From Spongilla lacustris (taxonomy: Eukaryota; Porifera; Demospongiae; Spongillida; Spongillidae), in the NCBI GenBank assembly GCA_949361645.1, contig OX442431.1, positions 1,195,696 to 1,259,695 on the forward strand: a stretch of 64,000 bases of DNA, in the 5' to 3' direction. Shown here piece by piece: positions 1 through 11,159 of this stretch (the stretch's first letter is position 1; every line of letters starts with the position of its first letter). Below the pieces are notes generated by a model that was given only the letters and a program-made list of their open reading frames with translations, did not search any database and was not told the DNA's origin. The translations under genes and the position numbers were made by a program.

Positions 1-220
1 GGTCTAATTAAGTCTAAATGTACTTATTTCTGTTGTGTCGTTTGTAATGCGTATGTTTACAATGCTGTAACCATGGCTGCGGGGGCGTTCCCCTTCCATC
101 ACCTGGTTCATTACCACTACTGGGCCTTTGTTGCCCTGTTGGGAAACATCCAATCAAGACCCCACCCTCAATAGATATTAATCGTTGATGTTGATAATTG
201 TGTGATGTCACTTGATGCAG

Positions 221-1764
221 CGATTGGAGCTCACTGACTGTGTTTGAGCCGGAGTATGTCCACGACGTGATCAACTCTGAGGAGGAAGAGGAGGATGATG
301 ATGACTCCAATGGTATGTGGCTGGGAGGGTGAGGCCATCTAGTGATAAGGGGAGGGTGTGGCCATCTAGTGATAAAGGGTGTGGGTGTGGCCATCTAGTG
401 ATAAGGGGTGGGTGTGGCCATCTAGTGGTAAGGGGTGGGTGTGGCTATCTAGTGATAAGGGGTGGGTGTGGCCATCTAGTGATAAAGGGTGTGTGGCTAT
501 CTAGTGATAAAGGGTGTGGGTGTGGCCATCTGGTGATAAGGGTGGGTGGGTGTGGACATATAGTGATGAGGGGTGGGTGGGTGTGGCTATGTACTGAGAA
601 GAGGATGTCTACCATGTTGGAAGTTATGTTTCAGTTTCACTATGGCTATAGTGTTGTATACCCTCTGCTGTGTGTATTGTGCCACACAGTGTAAATACAT
701 ATTACAATATGCATACATACACACCTCACAATTCTCTGATCACACACACCAGCTGAGGATAACTGGCGTAATGACTATCCAGATGAAGATGAGTGGAAGG
801 GGGAGGAGGAAGGGGAGGGGTCGCAGTCCAGTGGCTCTGACAATGATGTCTCCAACCAGGCATATCGAAGGAGAGAGATTCCTGTTATGTTGGACTATGG
901 TATGACAACACTCAGGAGGGGAGGGGAGGGAGGTGTCTATTTTATTCATGAACTTGATTGAGTGTGTAATAGGTGTTGGAGTGTGTGCCTGAATCGGCCT
1001 GATGTATGTGGGCATGTGTCTGGCCTGAGGTTCTATGGCCTGATGTGTGTGACCATGGGTCTAGCCTGATGTGTGTGACCATGGGTCTAGCTTCATGTGT
1101 GTGACCATGGGTCTAGTGCATAGTGCTTAACAAAGTATTTCATAGAAATTGTTCCATCCATTTAGTCTTTGAAAGTGCTTGCTTTGGTCTGTAGCAGTCC
1201 CCACCCCACCCTTGTGGTGTCAATGTATGTCCCTCCCCACCCATGTGGTGTCAATGTATGTCCCTCCCCACCCTTGTGGTGTCAATGTATGTCCCACCCC
1301 ACCCTTGTGGTGTCAATGTGTCCCACCCCACCCTTGTGGTGTCAATGTATGTCCCACCCCACCCTTGTGGTGTCAATGTATGTCCCACCCCACCCTTGTG
1401 GTGTCACTGTATGTCCCACCCCACCCTTGTGGTGTCAGTGTGTGTCCCTCCCCACGCTTGTGGTGTCAATGTGTGTCCCTCCCCACCCTTGTGGTGTCAA
1501 TGTGTGTCCCTCCCCACCCTTGTGGTGTCAATGTGTGTCCCTCCCCAGGCTAACACATGTAGTCACAAGCAAAAATATGATTAATATTTGCTTTAATTAA
1601 TCATAACCCACACCCCCTTGGGTGAGGTGACCCCCTGGGAAGTTGTGAGGTAGTTCCTTTATATCCTCCCTTCCTGTTGATCCTTACATACTGGTGCTGC
1701 TTTTATTGCAGATGAGCTTGGGTACGATGAAGATGAATATGGTGGAATTGTGAACCCTGTGTAG
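221..1764 (+). CDS. SLC7A6OS: Iwr1 / SLC7A6OS homologue, C-terminal exons (partial)
   Basis: Three exons of a gene that begins upstream of the window: 221-312, 753-899 and 1712-1764 (stop TAG 1762-1764). Acceptors (CAG) and donors (GTATG) are canonical and the split codons join in frame. The product contains DDDDSNAEDNWRNDYPDEDE, the hallmark of the Iwr1 family (acidic stretch, then NxxRNDYPDE), followed by an acidic Tyr/Asp/Glu tail ending GGIVNPV. Iwr1 proteins bind assembled RNA polymerase II and guide its nuclear import; SLC7A6OS is the animal member. The gene is tail-to-tail with the doublecortin-kinase gene, 288 bp apart. Both visible introns carry G- or C-rich minisatellites. The N-terminal part, with the export signal and most of the protein, is outside the window. 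Identity rests on the motif from memory of the family. Confidence 0.82.
324..592 (+). repeat. 27-bp minisatellite in Iwr1 intron
   Basis: About ten imperfect copies of a 27-bp unit (GTGGCCATCTAGTGATAAGG plus GGTGGGT) fill most of the intron between exons 221-312 and 753-899. Variation between copies is mainly in the number of G residues and in GGCC/GGCT. The open frames across it are repeat artefacts. Confidence 0.9.
1196..1556 (+). repeat. 31-bp minisatellite in second Iwr1 intron
   Basis: About eleven copies of a 31-bp unit (CCCTTGTGGTGTCAATGTAT then GTCCCTCCCCA), with TCCC/ACCC and GTAT/GTGT variants that come in blocks, as expected of array growth by local duplication. It lies inside the intron 900-1711. 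The three overlapping open frames here are shadows of the repeat. Confidence 0.9.
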
Positions 1765-2052
1765 GTCTTTATCCTGCGAGTGTGCACGTCTGTAAGTTGT
1801 TTGTTTACCTATAGGAGCAGTGGCTGTTACTTTGGCAACGGAAATGATGAAGAGAAAGGAATTGATGAAACAGATTGATTGTGTAAATGTTGTACATGTG
1901 AGTGTATGTGTGTGTCTGTCATGAGCTGATCTGTCTTGTGTGCCATTTGTTGTATGCTGACTGGCAAAGGAGTACTTGTATCTGAGATTGGATGTGAGTG
2001 ACGCTTTTCAGATCTTATTAACAGCCTTTGTTGTATGTGGGTGTGGTCTCAA

Positions 2053-5000
2053 TCATGTTTGCTGTGTTGTGTTGGTCATGCGAAGATGGGAGGTCTCCTT
2101 GGTGACCTTCATGTACTCCTTCCATCTGTCCAGTGCTGTGCCCTTGAAGTGGAAGGGAGAGAAGGGGGGGGGGGGGGTGAAAAGGGACTATGAGGGTAGG
2201 GTGTGTGAGAAGGGACTGTGATGAGGGTGCTTGGGTGTGCATAGGTCTCTTTGGGATACCTGTACACGTGTGTGTCTGTGTGGTGCCTATGCAGCAATGC
2301 ATAAAGTTGGGGGTGACTTACCACGAACAGTTTTGGCATAGGGTGCTTTGATTCCAGACATTCCATTAGCATTTTGGATCGTTCTTGGACACTTTCCTGT
2401 TTTAGGTGATGGGGGTGAGGCTGAAATGTGATGGGGGTGGGGTCTCCTATAGAGGTGATGGGGGTGGGGTCTCCTAGAGGTGATGAGGGTGGGGTCTCCT
2501 AGGGGTGATGGGGGTGGGGTCTCCTAGGGGTGATGAGGGTGGGGTCTCCTAGGGGTGATGGGGGTGGGGTCTCCTAGGGGTAATGGGGGTGGGGTCTCCT
2601 AGGGGTGATGAGGGTGGGGTCTCCTAGGGGTGATGGGGGTGGGGTCTCCTAGGGGTGATGGGGTGGGGTCTCCTATTGATGCTCACCTTCAGCCATGGGT
2701 GTTCAAGCATTTCACTAGCAGAAGGTCTGTCCTGTGGAGCCAGCACAAGGAGGTGGGAAATGAAGTGCTGAGAATGAGAATTGGACAGAAGGATAAGGAG
2801 CAGTTGTTATGGGGTGGGGTGGGGGTAGGCTGATGTGCTTGTGCGCGTGTGAACCTTGGCTGTGTTTGAAACAGACTTCCATATTCTAGGCCGGTTGAAG
2901 TTATAATGGCCAGTCCTTATCATCTTGCATGTGCTATCCTCACTCTTCCTGTTACCGTGGAGATTTGGGGGAGGAGTTAGAGCCTTGATGCAATTTTGGT
3001 ACCTGTACCTTTGAAAAGGCAGCGTCCCTGACAACAGGAGGTAGCAGACCACACCCACAGCCCAAACATCAACTTTAGTTCCATATCTGAAGGTACGTAT
3101 CAGATGTCCTTACCAGCCGGCCTGGGCACTGGACGGCTACTTACCCTGTCCCGTTGATCATCTCAGGGGCCCTGTAGTACACCAGTCCACACTGTCTGGT
3201 GAGGGGCTCCATGGTGACCATTGCCAGGGTGAAATTGCTTAACTTCAAGCACCAATTCCCCTGTGTCACTGCCAACTAAAATAAAAAAAGAATGATTATT
3301 GTTCATCATCACATGTATGATATTGTTGATAATGCCCAGCAAAATATCCCTCCTGTGAGCGGCAAAGTTCCTCTATCAAAATCAAATGGCTCTTACACAT
3401 CAAAACTATCCATCACACGGTTATAACATTTACTTTTAAATTATTTCAACGCAACTGTTGCTTCTCTTCTGCTGGCCCTGCGAAGGTTTTTAGAAAATCC
3501 AATGTCCACTACAAAATGATTTGTAAGTGCTGAAAGTTTTGACCTTCCATCATGCATGGAGTTATGTAAGGCAGTGAATAGTTAATTAGCCACGCTTGCA
3601 TACCACAAACCAGACTGTATTCATGTCACAAACTTTGGGGACCAACAATTCAATTTTTGTGTTGCAGTATTTGTGTATCACTTGACATGGCTATGATAAA
3701 GACCTTAATAAGCAGCTGCTCCCCCCCCCCTTGCATGTACATGTGCTGTACCAAGTGTCTCTCGTTTGAACTTGAAATGAAATTATTTTATAAAACGCTC
3801 CTCATCATGGGGTAAAGTGATACTAGTTCTAATCTATGAATACATGTAGTTACCAATTCCCTAATTCTGAATTCCATTGTGATTTAATATGTAATATGAA
3901 AAACTCATGAATTCTGTGAGTTACATTGGTGTTAATAATAAATTGCCTGCACCACCACAGGAGGTATATGGTATTATACCCATATATGGACAACATCTTT
4001 GTACATGTATAGGCAATATGCTGGGGGGGGGGGGGGGGGGGGGGAGTAGGTGCTTACAAATATGTTCTCCACTTTGATGTCCCTGTGGACGATCCTTTGT
4101 GAGTGCAGGTACATGAGGGCACATGCCAGCTGCCTCATGGCCTCGGCTGCGTCAGGTTCTCGCAGGTACTGGCAGTCCAGCAGGACCTCGTACAGGTCAC
4201 TCCCCTGAAAGATGATGATCACTTTAGCAAAGCAGGGTACACCAACATGCAAGATGTCTGGCAGGAAGTTAGTGCCAGCAGTAACATATATTATACAGCT
4301 TTATGATTTATCACTAAAGCATTAAAGAATCTAGAAATAGCAGTATGAAAAAATTTGATGCATACATGTAGGAGGAACTTCCTACCTTAAGTGTGAACTA
4401 AGGGGTATGAATGAAATGATTGATGAGGTAATTAAAGTGAGAGGGATGCAAAGGGTAGTGTGTGCAGGTTAGCACTTTCACTCCTTGCCTTGAGTGATGG
4501 CATCACCATGACGATGTGGTCCTCTGTCTCCCAGTCATCCAGGAGGTGCAGTATGTTCTCGTGGCAGAGGCTCTTCAGCACCACCACTTCGCTGTTAACG
4601 ATGTCTTCATAGCCAAAGATGTAGGCTCGCTTTATCATCTTCAAAATCAGCTGTTCTCCCGTCGCCAAGGTCTTGCATCGCTTCACCAGGGCATAGTTGC
4701 CCTCGGCAACCGTCTCTCCAATGTCGTAGGTCAACTGCTTCTCTCTGCTGACACTGCGCTTGGGCTGCAGTGAATGGTCAGGGCTTCTTTGAAGTTCGCT
4801 GCTAAAAAAAAGGGCCGTTTGTAAAGAGAGATTGCACAATAATATGCCACGTGCACAACTAGCCTCCAGTGTTCGTCCTCATGTTCACCCTGGTTGCATC
4901 TCTCTTGCTCCTGTGTGCATGCATGTACACACAAGTAACAGTAAATAGGTATATATATTTACTCGATAGAGTTACATGTACCTCAGAACTGTGTTCAAAT

Positions 5001-7642
5001 GTTGTGTTGAGTTGGCCCTCGACGACTAAAGGCAGGAGGATTCAAATTGTGGACTCTTGATGTTATAGGATAACGTACATTCTGTCTGTATTCCAACTTG
5101 TTTGTGTTTTGTACGGTTGTTTGACCTGCTGGAGTCTTGACTGCTGCCCATGTATGATGGGTACCTCTGCAAGGGCAGAATGCAATGAGAGGGGCATGGT
5201 GTATTGGGAGGGGGTGGGGGGGGGGGGGGGGAGATTACCACCTGGGGGGGGAGGGGGAGGAGATTACCACTAGGGGTGGGAGGAGGAGATTACCACTGTT
5301 AGGCCTAGGGGGGTGGGGGGGAGATTACCACTGATATGCCTGTCGGTATAGTCATGTCAACGATTGACTCTGATGCTCCAACGTCGGATGTAGCCGGAGT
5401 GACTGAGCGCACTTGGTCTGAGAAGGACCCTGTGTGAGGAGAGTAATACAGACGGTTGGACTCTCATTGATTCCTCTCCCTCCCCATGCACCCTCCCACT
5501 CCTTCCTCTCCCTCCCCATGCACCCTCCCACTCCTTCCTCTCCCTCCCATGCACCCTCCCACTCTTTCCTCTCCCTCCCCATGCACCCTCTCACTCCTTC
5601 CTTTCTCCCTTGTCCTGACCTAGGGCTCTCCTCCCCCTGTTTCTCTCAATCCCCTTTACACTCTCGGTTCCATTCTATTTATTGTACTCCCCAACTTGCT
5701 TTCTAGGGAGTAAGGAAATCGCCTTAAGATGCTCTGAGACAACATGTCAGCTGGACTCTGCAGCTGAGAGTCCACACTTGAGGGTCTAGCATCTAGACCT
5801 GAAAGTTCTTGGAAGCTTCGGACTGATGCATTCAGGTATGAGGGGGCATCATCTTGTATTGGAGTGCTGCTCTTGGGAATATGGGTATCTATGGCAACAA
5901 TTTCTTCACACACCATTTGGCCATTGTCAATAGCAAGGCGGTTTTCATTTAGGGAAACCTCATTAGCATTCTCTGAGCTTTTTATGTCCTTAGTTGGCTG
6001 ATGTTCAGGTGACTTTGAAGTGATTTGGGATGAAGGTGTTAGGGGTGGAGGTGTTAGGGATGGAGGTGACAGTGGCTTTGGTTTAGGTAGCTGCGATGGT
6101 TGTGGTGGCAGTGGTGTTAGAGAAGATGGTGGTATCAGTGGAGGAGGAGGCTGTGGTATCAGTGGAGGAGGAGGTGGTATCAGCGGAGGAGGAGGAGGTG
6201 GTATCAGTGGAGGAGGAGGTGGTATCAGCGGAGGAGGAGGAGGTGTAGGAAATGGCTTTGGTAGCTCTAACGGTTGCGATGGCAGTGATTGTGTAAGAGG
6301 AGGTACTGACAATGGCTGTGGTAGTGACAAGGGTGGTGGCTGTGATGGTTTTGGTAGTTCTGATGGTGGTGGAGGCTGAGGTGGCTCACCACCAATCCAG
6401 GTCTCATGTGATGCACTGGACAGTTCTGTTGCCCAGGCAACATTAGCATTTCGAGGCGCCTCAGGCCCCACCTCCATCAGCCTGTGCACCTCTTCATTTG
6501 GTCTGGTCCTTCCTGGTACCTCTGTAGGAGAATCATGATCACCTTAGCACACTCACGGCGTGCAAATCATTGCAATGAATGGTTACAGAAATACATGATG
6601 CAACACGTTAATAAACGAATATTTGCGAAATTCATGGTGCAATAATGCATGTAGCATCACTGTTGTATGTGCACACTTATAGCCCGTTGAATGATGGCTT
6701 ACCTTCACCAGCCAACAGGAAGTCCTCCACGCTGAACGGCTCTTTGCCCACCACGATGTAAGGGCCCTGGCTCACCAGTTGGGAAAGGCCCATAACCTCC
6801 CTACCGTCAGTTGTGAACAGCCTGACGGGGGCGTCGCCTCCCCCTACCATGACGTTGTCACCCACAATCGCCAGCAGCTTCGTCCAGGAGTCGATGCTCC
6901 CCCAGCTGAGGGGAACGCGAACCATCCTTCGCGGTGGGGGCCCGTTGCGTATCACGGTGATCGTGAGAGGCTTGTTGTGGTGTTGGCCCGGGCGGTAGAA
7001 ACTTGCCCCGAGATCCGTTGCGTTTCTCTGGTCGTTCGTAGCGGGTGCGTCCCTCAGCTTTGACCACGAGGCGTTCAGTTGGGACATCTTTTTTGTCTTC
7101 AAGCTCGGGAAGACGGAGTATTTTCCCGCTCCCGTGCCGGACTGATTGAAGCAGCTGCCAGCGTACGTACCGGACTGTCCGAATCGCGCGCTAGCGTCCA
7201 TCATTGGCTGCCCATTCGACTTTGTGGCAAAGACCCAGTTCTGGGCGACAATGTCGTCGTAGTTCATTGGCTTGAACCGCTCGGTGGAGGCGCACACGTA
7301 CGTCTTGTGATGCTCGAATTGGCTGAGCTCCGTTATGCGGTGGCCCTTGGTGGGCGTGTATATGTTCCTTACCCCGCTCGGGAGGTCGATGCGCTTGGAG
7401 AGTTCGGCGAAAAGCATCTCCATCGTTTTGAAGGTCTTTAGCGACAGGTTCAGCCTAATCCCCTGAAAAAAAGTGTCGCCATTCTTCACGAATATGACTA
7501 TCTTTGAGTCGTATAGTTCTGAGCTTCTGCTAACGGACCATTTAAGAGAATGGTGCTTCGCACGGTCCGCCTTGGAAACACGCAGTGCAGGCAGTGGAGA
7601 AAGGCTTCCCTGCGTTTCGTCATTTTCGGACCTACCTTGCAT
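2053..7642 (-). CDS. DCLK: doublecortin-like kinase with degenerate catalytic motifs
   Basis: Eleven exons give a phase-consistent product of about 1011 residues: 7642-6703, 6521-5688, 5429-5329, 5166-5075, 4801-4489, 4204-4058, 3275-3145, 3086-2855, 2767-2687, 2396-2322, 2142-2053. DCX1 is at residues about 46-128 (KNGDTFFQGIRLNL, DLPSGVRNIYT, YVCASTERFKPMNY) and DCX2 at about 224-310. A proline-rich linker follows (repeats of PPPPPLIP), then a kinase domain from about 680. HRDIKVEN, the ATP lysine (LILKMIK), the helix-C Glu and YRAPE are present. The DFG position reads SNFT and the Gly loop reads VAEGNYALV, lacking the first Gly. Family members bind microtubules through DCX domains. With NFT for DFG, catalysis is doubtful, so a microtubule-binding pseudokinase is likely. 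The ATG at 7642 is the first in the exon. The intron after 4489 uses a GC donor (CAAG|GCAAGG). The 3' exons are the least certain. Confidence 0.85.
2405..2685 (+). repeat. 25-bp minisatellite in kinase intron
   Basis: About eleven copies of a 25-bp unit (GGTGATGGGGGTGGGGTCTC then CTAGG), alternating GATGG and GATGAG types, occupy the intron between the exons 2767-2687 and 2396-2322 of the doublecortin-like kinase gene. They abut the donor site of the upstream exon. Confidence 0.9.
5205..5625 (+). repeat. G-rich and CT-rich minisatellites in kinase introns
   Basis: Two arrays. 5205-5328 has GATTACCAC separated by poly-G runs. 5465-5610 has about four copies of a 32-33 bp unit (CACCCTCCCACTCCTTCCTC then TCCCTCCCCATG). 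Both lie in introns flanking the 101-base exon 5329-5429; the donor of that exon is itself embedded in a GATTACCAC repeat, so its exact end is less sure than the other exon ends. Confidence 0.8.
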
Positions 7643-7819
7643 CCTACGATGACTAAGGGGGTGGGGCAGAGCGCGCCGGTGTGTGGGGTGTATTCTCGGC
7701 CCCAGACCCAACGGAGTTAATTAAGTTAACGCGTGCGCTTAGCGGTGATGTATTCATCCGCGCGCGCAGTGCGTTCGTTGGGTCTGGGGCCGAGATTAAT
7801 GAAGACTATTAATTAAAAG
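7643..7819. promoter_or_regulatory. bidirectional promoter between DCLK-like and OGFOD2 genes
   Basis: The start codons of two divergently transcribed genes (7642 on -, 7820 on +) are 177 bp apart, so this interval must hold both promoters and 5' leaders unless an unseen 5' exon exists. No TATA box stands out. The interval is dominated by a 102-bp inverted-repeat element (7694-7795) with GC-rich arms. Confidence 0.55.
7694..7795. mobile_element. short inverted-repeat element (TCTCG...CCAGACCC family)
   Basis: Perfect 20-bp inverted termini, TCTCGGCCCCAGACCCAACG at 7694-7713 and its complement at 7776-7795, around about 60 bp containing GCGCGCGC. It has the ends of the elements at 8272 and 10328 (TCTCG.nCCAGACC). 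No coding capacity; a MITE-like or hairpin element. Its placement between two divergent starts is notable. Confidence 0.7.
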
Positions 7820-9728
7820 ATGTCGGGTTTTTATATATGTGCGTGTTACTTTTCGCACAATATCTTTCTCAAGACTTACAATCTACACGTCATATTTAAC
7901 AACGAGACAGATTTCCTGAAACGGTACGGAGAAGTAAGTACTAGTAATGTTGCCCTCGCCGTACACATATTCGTTATCAGGACCGACCTTACAGGCACTG
8001 CAGCAAAGTGGCTGCAACACGGCGGAGAAGCTAAAAGATGTCCTCACAACCGTAAGCCATCACTTCAATAGAATACGACAAACGTGAAACACCCATCACG
8101 CATGGTATGGTGAAATAGATTCAGAGTGAGCTCGACAGGCGGACCCATCGGGACAGGGACCGCAACAGTAGATGTGCCTTGATAGCACAGAAGTACAGCC
8201 CGCTTCACACAGCCGCATACTATATTAAGGTACAGTGTGTGTGGGGCTATGCACGTGAGCATGCACATCCTTAGTCTCGTGCCCAGACCCACTACGCAAG
8301 CGTAAATGTATTAATGCACAGCAGCGATGCATTGGGTCGGTCTGGGCACGAGACTAGTTGCCCTTGCCTACGCGCTATTTCTTAGGAGTCGTATTTAGAT
8401 CCAGCATTCATCAGACTTGTTGAGTACTGCAAGTCGTCAGGGTCGTCCTCTGATGGACTGATCGAACTTGTCACAGAAGAGAAGGGTAATTATGTGAAGC
8501 TTTCGTTACATACTCCTCCGTACACTAGCTGTGGGGGAAGTGGAAATGGGTCACACATTGCCTTTTGCCTGTATTTCCTACAGCCGACGCAGTCTACTCC
8601 TTTCCAGTGTTCTCAGCAGATTACTGCACCATGCTATTGGAAGAGATAGAACATTTTGAATGTGCTGATGTCCCCAAGGGAAGGCCAAATACAATGAACA
8701 ACAGAGGGGTATGCATCTCCACTCCCTTTCCAAACAAAGGGCGAATGGTCACTTCCCCCTCCCAACAGAGGAGAGAGGGGCCTTCCCCCTCCCTATAGAG
8801 GAGAGAGGGGCCTTCCCCCTCCCTATGGAGGAGAGAGGGGCCTTCCCCCTCTCTATAGAGGAGAGAGGGGCCTTCCCCTTCCTATAGAGGAGAGAGGGGC
8901 CTTCCCTCTCCCAACAACGTTGTGAGTACTGGTTTCTTCCCACTAAAGTGAAGATGAGGGGTGGGGAGGTTGGTGTTCATGTGGAGAGTGTGATATACCA
9001 TGAGTAGTCCTTTTGCAGTTGCCCCACCCCTTGATGTTGCCCCACCCCCTGATGTTGCCCCACCCCCTGATGTTGTCCCACCCCCTGATGTTGCCCCACC
9101 CCCTGATGTTGCCCCACCACTTGATGTTGCCCCACCCCACCCCTTCCTCTGAAGGTACTGCTTGCTGAGATGGGCTTTGATGAGTCGTTTCTGAACCCGT
9201 TGCGCATCCAGTACCTCCTACCAATAGCCCGCCTGCTGTTTCCCGAGTGGGTGGGTCAGACGCTGGACTCGCACAGAGCTTTTGTCGTCCAGTACTCTAT
9301 GGACAACAATATGGGCCTCAGCTATCACTATGACAACGCTGAAGTAACTTTAAACGTGTGTCTTGGCAAAGAGTTCACAGGAGGCGATCTATACTTTGGT
9401 CCACTTAAAGGGGTGAGATGATTGTGACTAATAGTCATGATTGGTTAATTAACACGGCTCTCCTCTCCTCCCCATCCACCTGTAGGTGAATGCAGCTCTG
9501 CAGGCAAGGCACACGTACCAACATCAGCTTGGAAGGGGTGTCCTGCACAGGGGGCGTCACATGCACGGTGCCCAGGAAATTACCACTGGGGAGAGATGCA
9601 ATTTTATCATGTGGATGAGGTCGTCCTCTGTTAGGAACCCTTCCTGTCCCATGTGTGATCGCCGGCCACAACTGGTACCAACTTCAGACACGGGTGATGG
9701 CTTTACAAAGGACACAGAGGAATCTTAA
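7820..9728 (+). CDS. OGFOD2: 2-oxoglutarate and Fe(II) dioxygenase OGFOD2, complete
   Basis: Seven exons (7820-7933, 7995-8051, 8125-8229, 8386-8485, 8584-8708, 9155-9412, 9486-9728) join in frame to 333 residues, close to the roughly 350 of vertebrate OGFOD2. The N-terminus (CACYFSHNIF, LHVIF, RYGE) and the middle (ECADVPKGRPNTMNNRG, DSHRAFVVQY) follow the family. The double-stranded beta-helix core shows the iron ligands H225-x-D227 (SYHYDNAEVTLNV) and a distal His 280 (HMHGAQ), with Arg 290 (TGERCN) for 2-oxoglutarate. A conserved CPMC sits near the C-terminus. The substrate of OGFOD2 is not established. All catalytic residues are present and no frame is broken, so it should be active. Intron 3 holds a hairpin element and intron 5 two minisatellites. 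Start chosen at the only ATG that precedes the conserved N-terminal Cys cluster. Confidence 0.93.
8272..8356. mobile_element. 85-bp inverted-repeat element in OGFOD2 intron
   Basis: Ends TAGTCTCGTGCCCAGACC at the left and GGTCTGGGCACGAGACTA at the right, an 18-bp perfect inverted repeat. It lies in the intron 8230-8385, with the right end about 30 bp upstream of the next exon. Same family as 7694-7795 and 10328-10428. Confidence 0.75.
8752..9147 (+). repeat. two minisatellites in OGFOD2 intron 5
   Basis: 8752-8912: five copies of a 30-bp unit (CCCTATAGAGGAGAGAGGGG then CCTTCCCCCT). 9018-9147: seven copies of an 18-bp unit (CTGATGTTGCCCCACCCC). The second array ends only a few bases before the acceptor of the exon at 9155. 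Minus-strand open frames here are repeat artefacts. Confidence 0.9.
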
Positions 9729-9813
9729 GACATAGCAACAGTTTGGTGTGGTGGTAGGGGTCTGTGTGTGCTTGTATGCATAACGATTGGTTCTAAGGCA
9801 TGAGCCATTGCAC

Positions 9814-10179
9814 GTATTTGTTTCAGCTTGAAATAACCTTCATTAAACAGCAACTTTTAAATATAGGTAAGCGAGACTGAATAGAGTCATGTTTAAATAC
9901 TGCTCACCTGATTTACTATCTGGAACCATAATAATTAGTAACTTGGTGTACATTTAATTGAGAGGTCATCTATCTTCTTCAAATATTTCACTCATCAGTG
10001 GCCTTGGGGGTGGAGGGGGGGGGTCTTTTTTCCCCCTTTTTTTTTTCGATCACTCTGAAAGTATATGTACTGGATCACACTAAATGTGAAAATAAAGAAA
10101 CAACCCTTTACATGTACATACCCCTTGACGCTTCCTTAGCTGCTGTTTAATGAAGTTTATTTCAAGCTGAAACAAATAC
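9814..10179. mobile_element. 366-bp element with 39-bp inverted termini
   Basis: GTATTTGTTTCAGCTTGAAA at 9814 continues for 39 bp and is repeated in inverted orientation ending at 10179 (one mismatch). The interior is AT-rich with poly-G and poly-T runs and no reading frame. A non-autonomous TIR element about 85 bp downstream of the OGFOD2 stop codon; it may be part of that gene's 3' flank. Confidence 0.65.
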
Positions 10180-10327
10180 ATGCCGGCATGTACATGTTTT
10201 AAAACTTAAAAACTACTCTAAGCCGATCTAGTCTATTGTTGAGGCATATCCAGCAGTCGTTCTGAATACATAGTTAGCCATGACATAATGTATAGAAGAA
10301 TATTACATGTACGTCTGTTCACTATTT

Positions 10328-10428
10328 TAGTCTCGTACCCAGACCCTGATTACGACAGCTGCTGATGGATTGCATCATTGCTACTAACAGTGATGTAATC
10401 CATCCGCAGGTGTCGGGGTACGAGACTA
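10328..10428. mobile_element. 101-bp inverted-repeat element (TAGTCTCGTACCC ends)
   Basis: Starts TAGTCTCGTACCCAGACC and ends GGGTACGAGACTA. Shorter arms than the copies at 7694 and 8272 but the same outer motif. The following 70 bp (CCGGAATGTTGGCGCTACCA) is related to sequence at about 40075 (CGAAATGTTGGCGCAGCCAA), which also follows a TCTCG.TCCCAGAC motif. Confidence 0.65.
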
Positions 10429-11159
10429 CCAGCATTCCGTGTGCTAGCACCGGAATGTTGGCGCTACCAATCAGATTGGAGATGTCATGTGACAGGAGGT
10501 AATTAGGCCACTGTGGAATTCACACCTCATGCAACATAATGACGTACTCTATTAAAGCAAGCTACATGTATTGAATTAGTCTGGGGACCCGACTGATGGT
10601 CGTACTCTCAGTCTGGTGACAATTACGCATTCGATCCTTGGAGTACTGCAAGAATTCTTGCGGTAGCATGAATCTCATCTAAGCCATACCTACTAGCATG
10701 AATTCCATTAACAGAGCCATTGTAATAGTCACAGTCTGAGTCATGGCGATAGACGCAATATGCTTAGCAGCTGCCTGCTGGTTTAGAGAACTGAAAATGC
10801 TTCAGGTTGAAGTAGATCTAATTCAGGCCATAGCGACTAGTCATGATGTATTTGGAGTACTACCAACTGGCTATGGGGAGAGTTTGTGTTTTGCATGGTA
10901 AAGAGGAACGGACTATAGTTATTGTTGTTTCTCCTCTCTAACCGCTCTCATTGAAGATCAGGTAAGATGTATATATTTTTTACGGAAGCATGCATGTGTT
11001 ACTGGCATCATATAAATAGGTTCGAAGCTTCACATTTGTCTGTTGCTGCTTTGACCAGTAATGCACCTGCAAACATAAAGGAAGGCTTTGAGAAAGCTCG
11101 GTCAAATCCATCCCACAAGCCACGTGCACAAACAACATGATTTGTCGCCATATCTTTAA
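10429..11159. other. no gene recognised
   Basis: AT-rich sequence with scattered TAGTCTGG motifs near 10570 and 10610 and a CTGCAAGAATTCTTGCGG small palindrome near 10645. A minus-strand open frame at 11008-11196 has no family resemblance that I can name and lacks clear splice context. Confidence 0.4.

Noticed and set aside
3145..3275. Frameshift in the kinase exon (a +1 frame reads VGSDTGELVL)
   Set aside because: The phase-0 junction from ENIF into this exon gives an uninterrupted frame through LKLSNFT and YRAPEM, and the downstream exon joins correctly; the other frame soon hits a stop.
7643..7711. N-terminal extension of the DCLK-like protein upstream of 7642
   Set aside because: The frame is open to 7711 but has no upstream ATG, and its beginning overlaps the inverted-repeat element.
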